Shown one piece after another: positions 59,891 through 64,000 of a DNA stretch of 64,000 bases (positions are counted from its first letter, which is position 1; every line of letters begins with the position of its first letter). The notes below the pieces were generated by a model. It was not told where the DNA came from. It was given only the letters and a program-made list of their open reading frames with translations, and did not search any database. Position numbers and translations under genes: made by a program. This DNA comes from Isochrysis galbana (Eukaryota > Haptophyta > Isochrysidales > Isochrysidaceae), in NCBI GenBank assembly GCA_018136815.1, contig CM030939.1:1930808-1994807 (forward strand), given 5' to 3'.

Positions 59891-60421
59891 ATGGTGGCGA
59901 CTCGGCGCGCATCCGCACGGTCCTCCGTCCTCTCCTCTCGTGCTCCTGCTCGCTGGCTTCGTTCGACTCTCTCGACACGGCCACCTGTCGACTGGACGCC
60001 GAGCGCAAGCGCTGCTCGCACGACTCGTTCCTCCTCCTGCTCCAAGAGCGCGGCGGAGGAGGCGCAGCTTGTTCGCGTTCCTGATACCGATGAGGAGGCC
60101 CTTTCTCCGACCGAGGAGGCCATCACCACCACCACCGACGAGGACTCCGGGGCTGTGGGAGGAGAAGAGAAGAACAAGAACGGTGCGTCGGACGCTCCAG
60201 GCCTTCTTCTTCCCATCGCGCCGGTTGCGGAGGTCGAGGAGCCAGCCGAGTCGATGGAGGAGGTCGAGACCGCCCACGCGCTCGCTCTCACCGAGGACAA
60301 GGAAGCCGAGGAGGAGGACGAGAAGACGGAGAAGACGGAGAAGATGGAGAAGGAGAAGACGGCTGCGTCCGACGCACCAGCCGGAGAAGTCTTCACTTTG
60401 TTCGCGGAGACAGAAGAGTGA
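59891..60421 (+). CDS. Acidic low-complexity protein, unrecognised
   Basis: 176 residues from the ATG at 59891, chosen because upstream is a C/T-rich leader (59730-59890) encoding Ser/Leu/Pro junk. The N-terminal 50 residues are Arg/Ser/Ala-rich, similar to a mitochondrial or plastid presequence. From about residue 60 to the end the protein is strongly acidic (EEAITTTTDEDSG, EAEEEDEKTEKTEKMEKEKT). No domain. Could be an intrinsically disordered protein or a chance frame. Confidence 0.35.
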   Translation: MVATRRASARSSVLSSRAPARWLRSTLSTRPPVDWTPSASAARTTRSSSCSKSAAEEAQLVRVPDTDEEALSPTEEAITTTTDEDSGAVGGEEKNKNGASDAPGLLLPIAPVAEVEEPAESMEEVETAHALALTEDKEAEEEDEKTEKTEKMEKEKTAASDAPAGEVFTLFAETEE

Positions 60422-60539
60422 GAAGCGTTTGTTTCGCCGTTTCGAGATGTTTCGCGAATGGAGGAAGGGGCGTTACGACAAAATCACCTGGCCCTCTTTT
60501 GACGGAACGCGACTTCATGGTGAAGAGCGAGGCTTGTGG
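60422..60539. other. Short spacer
   Basis: No feature recognised; contains TTTCGCGAA-type words also seen at 26680-26795. Confidence 0.4.
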
Positions 60540-60880
60540 AGGACCCTCCACCTCGGACGACGACACAACCCCTCTGGTCGAACAAGAGGTTGCGCAACAC
60601 CTCTCGACTGTGCAACGACCAACAAGCGAGCGGGCGCGCACGACGCCAACGCGCCGCGCGCTTGACACCGGACGCCCCCTCCACCTCGGACGACACAACC
60701 CCCTCTGGCCGAACGAGAGGTTGCGCAACACCTGGCGGCGGCGGCGAAGGGGGAGGAGGAGACGGTGGCGGCGGCGATGGAGGCGGCGGCGAGGGCGGTG
60801 GCGGCGACGGCGGTGGCGGCGACGGCGGTGGCGGCGAGGGCGGTGGCGGCGAGGGCGGTGGCGGCGAGGCCACATACGCC
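60540..60880. repeat. Direct duplication followed by a GGC-rich minisatellite
   Basis: The phrase CTCCACCTCGGACGAC with ACACAACCCC and then GAGGTTGCGCAACACCT occurs at about 60547-60603 and again at 60679-60735. It is followed by about 130 bp of (GGCGGTGGCGGCGA)n. Long frames on both strands here are compositional. Confidence 0.75.
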
Positions 60881-62471
60881 CACGAGGGCGCTCCCCCTCC
60901 GGTGCCTCGCCCCGTGCGCATCGCGACCCCTTGAGGGCATCGGGCGAAAAAAAATTGGGACACGGAGGAAGGGGCAAATTTCCCGTCAGTTTCCACCCCC
61001 CACTTCTCTCCCCCCGCTCTCTCCCTCCAGGGGCCGAACGCGCGCGCCCCTGAGACATGACCCCTGCTCGACTCGACGTAAGGGAACTCCGCGCTCGAGC
61101 ACCTGTGCCCTTTGGGCCCCAGACCCCCAACGGTAGCCCCCACAGCGATGCGTAACAAGAAAACGTGCAAACGGGCCAGAAAGCCAGAAGCCAGAAAGCC
61201 GGAAATCACTATCGCGGAGGGCCGAGGGCCGACGTTCGACGCGAGCGCGAGCAAGCGTCGGGCCGCTAATCGACGCGTCCCCGGTGCAGCGTGCCTCGGC
61301 CAGCCACAACCATGCGCGCAGGCTGCCGGGCGCGCCTCCTACTGCCCCCCATGCCCGCCGCCGCCTCATCGCAATATCGCCCCGATGCTTTCTTTCCCCG
61401 TGAAGAGGTTTGGGCTCGGGCCGAGCTTGTGCCATTGTATCATATCAGTCGACTTGCTGTGGTGCTGTGGTATAGTCTGTCTATTCTTGTATGTATCGTG
61501 GGTGAAAGGCGCGTGAAACCCGTTATTCCGCGCGCCAGTTTCATCGTGCGGTACGTGTTTGGTATTCCGACGCTTTTGACTAGCGCTAGCGCTTTCCACT
61601 TTTGCTCGCCGTGGGTGTTGGCGAAGGGTTTTGGCCCGTTTCCTGCCGTGTGCCGTGTCTTGCGCGACGTTTTCTACGCAGTATACGCAGTTGGAATCGC
61701 CTCCCATGATTGTCGGGATGGTGGCATAAAACGTGGTTTATGATCTCCGGGCCCGGTGTCATCCCTTTCTTTTCCCGCGCGTTCTCTTCTTTCCCCCCCG
61801 CGTGTCTTCTCTTGGTCCGGAAGACTTTCTCACGCTCAGCGCTATCGCTCGAGCGCTCCTGTGGTCTTCTGCCCTGTGTGCCCTCCGTCCTCGTTCTCGT
61901 CTCGCGTGACCGCATGCCGGTCGAGGTCTCTCGTTCATCCTCAGCTCCTTCGATGCGTGCCTCCCATGTGTCCGGTAGCCCGTGCCCCATGGCCCTGAAC
62001 TGTAGCCTCCCCATGTTACATACATCAATCCTCCTGCTTCCACATGTGACACAGCCACAGCTCCACTCCATCCCACACATCCTGTGTTCACGGGATTGGA
62101 CCATTCGCCATTCGAACAGGTCGTGTCCAATGGAGAAGTAGACGTTTGAATTAGTTTACAACAATGCGCTCGACACCGACAACAGAGCGCACGCACGCAG
62201 GTATGTAGCGTAAGCATACAGCCACACATCTAGCGCCACGCCTCCCACGAAGACTAATTTTTTTTCACATGCACTCGCAAGTAATACTTGCACGTGTGCT
62301 ATGTGCTTTGTGCAATAAGTCTACAACGAGTACACATGCAAATTGTACTCGTAGTAATCAATGCATACACCCTCAGTCGATAAATGATACATGACCTCGA
62401 CGTTCTCCTCTTGCAGCATCTTTGATCTCTGTCACCTCGCCTTCATCGTATAGGCGGATGGTCGGTTGATC
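60881..62471. other. Intergenic, no supported gene
   Basis: About 1.6 kb. A segment at 61098-61135 (GTGCCCTTTGGGCCCCAGACC) is inverted relative to 42605-42640. At 61727-61750 CATAAAACGTGGTTTATGATCTCCGG resembles 42430-42456. Open frames on both strands are Arg/Pro-rich, with no motif. Confidence 0.45.
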
Positions 62472-63485
62472 TCATGTTGGACGGGGCCGAAAATTTCCAC
62501 GGTCAACAAATACGTTACATATGCGTGGGATCGCAGAAAATGGACTCATCAAGCTTCGACGAAGCATACTATGAAGCAAATGACCGCGAGAGGCAAGGGA
62601 AGCATGCCACACACCCCAAGAGTGCTGCTGCTGAGCAGGCCTGTTTCCTTTTAACATTTTGTCTCGTCTGCGAGACGTCTGCGCGAACATTGGCAACTGC
62701 AATCGTTTAATGAAGTGTTCAAAATTGCCCACTTTGAAGTTGTCTTGAGGCACTTTCGAGGTTTTCGCTAGCGCCTCAACATTGTAAGTAGGGAAGGAGA
62801 TCATGAGTACCATTGAGAGGGTTAGTAGGCTGAAGAGCCAAAACCAATGCCTTGCATGCATCTGCAGAGGTTGCGCTCTTGGAGAGTGATTGCAACTCTC
62901 ATCCTTCTTTCTATGGCATGTCGGTTGGTCCAAGACGCTGGATGTTGGCGCTAGATGTTCGGGCTGGCTCTCCTCTGTTGCAGCAATGGCGAACAGCTCG
63001 CATGGATTACGCTTCACATTCCCCATGAAGGCTGATGACTCGGCGCTCGTCTCGGCTGCAGCTTCGGAAGTGGCATCCACTTGGACGCCTTGTTGCACAG
63101 CTACTGCTATGTATGGTGTTGTCAGGTGCTTCTTAGGCCCGCGTTTTTGGTGGAATATCGTTGCCCTTGAAATTTGACAATGTCTGAGAGAAGCCTCATC
63201 AGCCGGTGTTGCGCTCATTCCGGCAAGAGGGGAATCTGAAGTCCCAGCGGTCTCAGCAGCTCTCTGGACAGCAGGTGTCTCATATGGCTCCTCCTGCAGG
63301 CCGGGCACCGCGTTTTCAAACTTAGCCATCAAGCTGAGGTTGATGCGCCGTCCAATCTCCTCCTGCCGCTCGCGCCGTTGTTCCTGTGCCGCCTGTGAGG
63401 CGGCTTCGCGCTCCCTGCGTGCGGCCTGTGCCCGCCTGAGCGGCGACTCCATCTCTTCTGGCGAGAGCGGCCGAGAGCGAGGCAT
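62472..63485 (-). CDS. Single-pass membrane protein with basic coiled-coil N-terminus, unrecognised
   Basis: About 337 residues from the ATG at 63485 (MPRSRPLSPEEMESPLRRAQ); the frame is open to 63614. Residues 15-60 form a charged coiled coil (REREAASQAAQEQRRERQEE). The middle is unstructured and Glu/Ala/Ser-rich. A single hydrophobic helix, HWFWLFSLLTLSMVLMISF, lies at about 213-231, followed by a 100-residue tail. A gene with further exons is possible, because the end of the frame (HASLASRGHL...) is weak. No family is recognised. Confidence 0.45.
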   Translation of the reverse strand: MPRSRPLSPEEMESPLRRAQAARREREAASQAAQEQRRERQEEIGRRINLSLMAKFENAVPGLQEEPYETPAVQRAAETAGTSDSPLAGMSATPADEASLRHCQISRATIFHQKRGPKKHLTTPYIAVAVQQGVQVDATSEAAAETSAESSAFMGNVKRNPCELFAIAATEESQPEHLAPTSSVLDQPTCHRKKDESCNHSPRAQPLQMHARHWFWLFSLLTLSMVLMISFPTYNVEALAKTSKVPQDNFKVGNFEHFIKRLQLPMFAQTSRRRDKMLKGNRPAQQQHSWGVWHASLASRGHLLHSMLRRSLMSPFSAIPRICNVFVDRGNFRPRPT

Positions 63486-64000
63486 CGCGAGCCCTGCACA
63501 GGCGGATTGAGAGGCAGTGCGCGGGCGGGCCCTATGTAGAGGGGTCCGTCCGCTCGGCTCGGCTCCTCGTCCAAGATCTTGCTCCACGCTTTCTTGTACT
63601 CCGGGGGTAGCCAACTCCTAGCACCTTTGTCCTTCCCCCCGGTATTTCCTCACCTTGGCTACCTTGGGCCTCCTCGGAGGCACTCCACCATGGGTATGGA
63701 AAGTATTGAGGCTGCCAGCACACCAAAAGTTCCAGTGGCGTACCTTCACAGCCGGGACGGCGTGCGTTCCCCCAGCTGCTCCGCCCTATAATTATTATAC
63801 TATACTCAATTCCTGTCATCGTGTACTTCCAGACTGTAAGTGCCCATAAGTCAGCCAAATCATGCACAAAAAGGGCATTCCCAGCCACAAAGGTATGGGT
63901 GGGCCTCAAGCCAAGCACTTCCTCCTAGGAGTGAACCTCTGACTCTCGTGACATACCGGCGCTTTGCACCCCCTCTTGCCGACCAGGTGCACGTGCGCGT
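63486..64000. other. Window end, no supported gene
   Basis: The region upstream of the 62472-63485 ORF. Open frames here are short and motif-free. I see nothing else in it. Confidence 0.4.

Noticed and set aside
60484..61254. 256-codon minus-strand ORF with (PPPSP)n repeats
   Set aside because: Translation of the GGC/GGT minisatellite at 60740-60870; no leader or domain.

Overview
This is nuclear DNA of a unicellular eukaryote. It has spliceosomal introns of 107-292 bp (mostly GT-AG, one GC-AG), long GC-rich single-exon genes, large dinucleotide microsatellites, a eukaryote-specific tRNA deaminase subunit (ADAT3), a Tubby-domain protein and several generations of LTR retrotransposons. Several proteins start with a signal peptide followed by a plastid-type region. 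The clearest is an A-F-S-P motif in the pseudouridine synthase at 31.7 kb. This suggests an alga with a complex red-lineage plastid; a haptophyte is my best guess, but the window does not prove it.

Layout. 0-3.5 kb: a small two-helix membrane protein with a duplicated 3' end, then a GT23-like (FUT8-type) glycosyltransferase. 3.7-7.4 kb: two copies of a structured dispersed repeat (called element A here) and a broken gag-like ORF. 7.9-15.3 kb: a seven-exon trehalose-phosphate synthase/phosphatase gene, divergent from a tandem-domain imidazoleglycerol-phosphate dehydratase (histidine pathway). 15.6-17.4 kb: two element A copies in inverted orientation, each with its own 17-18 bp target-site duplication. 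18-28.7 kb: a multi-pass membrane protein, a three-exon small plastid-type protein, a Methyltransf_32-like methyltransferase and ADAT3. 30.3-36.1 kb: divergent renalase-like oxidase and RluA-type pseudouridine synthase, then a Tubby-like protein. 36.6-42.6 kb: retroelement debris (two decayed Ty3/gypsy copies and an element A fragment) around a coiled-coil protein gene. 42.9-45.3 kb: a TPT/EamA transporter fused to a DUF3431-like domain. 45.4-57.1 kb: a nested insertion in which a Ty1/copia element (177-bp LTRs, 5-bp duplication CACAT) carries a full-length-looking chromodomain Ty3/gypsy element (about 718-bp, nearly identical LTRs). 57.1-64 kb: sparse genes, tandem repeats and a few unrecognised ORFs.

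The host genes do not form a pathway or operon; they are independent housekeeping and metabolic genes separated by transposon-rich DNA. The most notable observations are: (i) a two-domain IGPD whose domains have lost complementary metal-binding motifs; (ii) a trehalose enzyme with one dead and one intact phosphatase domain; (iii) the structured element A family, with long target duplications and a compensatory base change in a conserved hairpin; (iv) the transporter-DUF3431 fusion; and (v) the nested retrotransposon sitting about 90 bp upstream of that fusion gene. Exon boundaries and element ends were worked out by eye and need transcript support.
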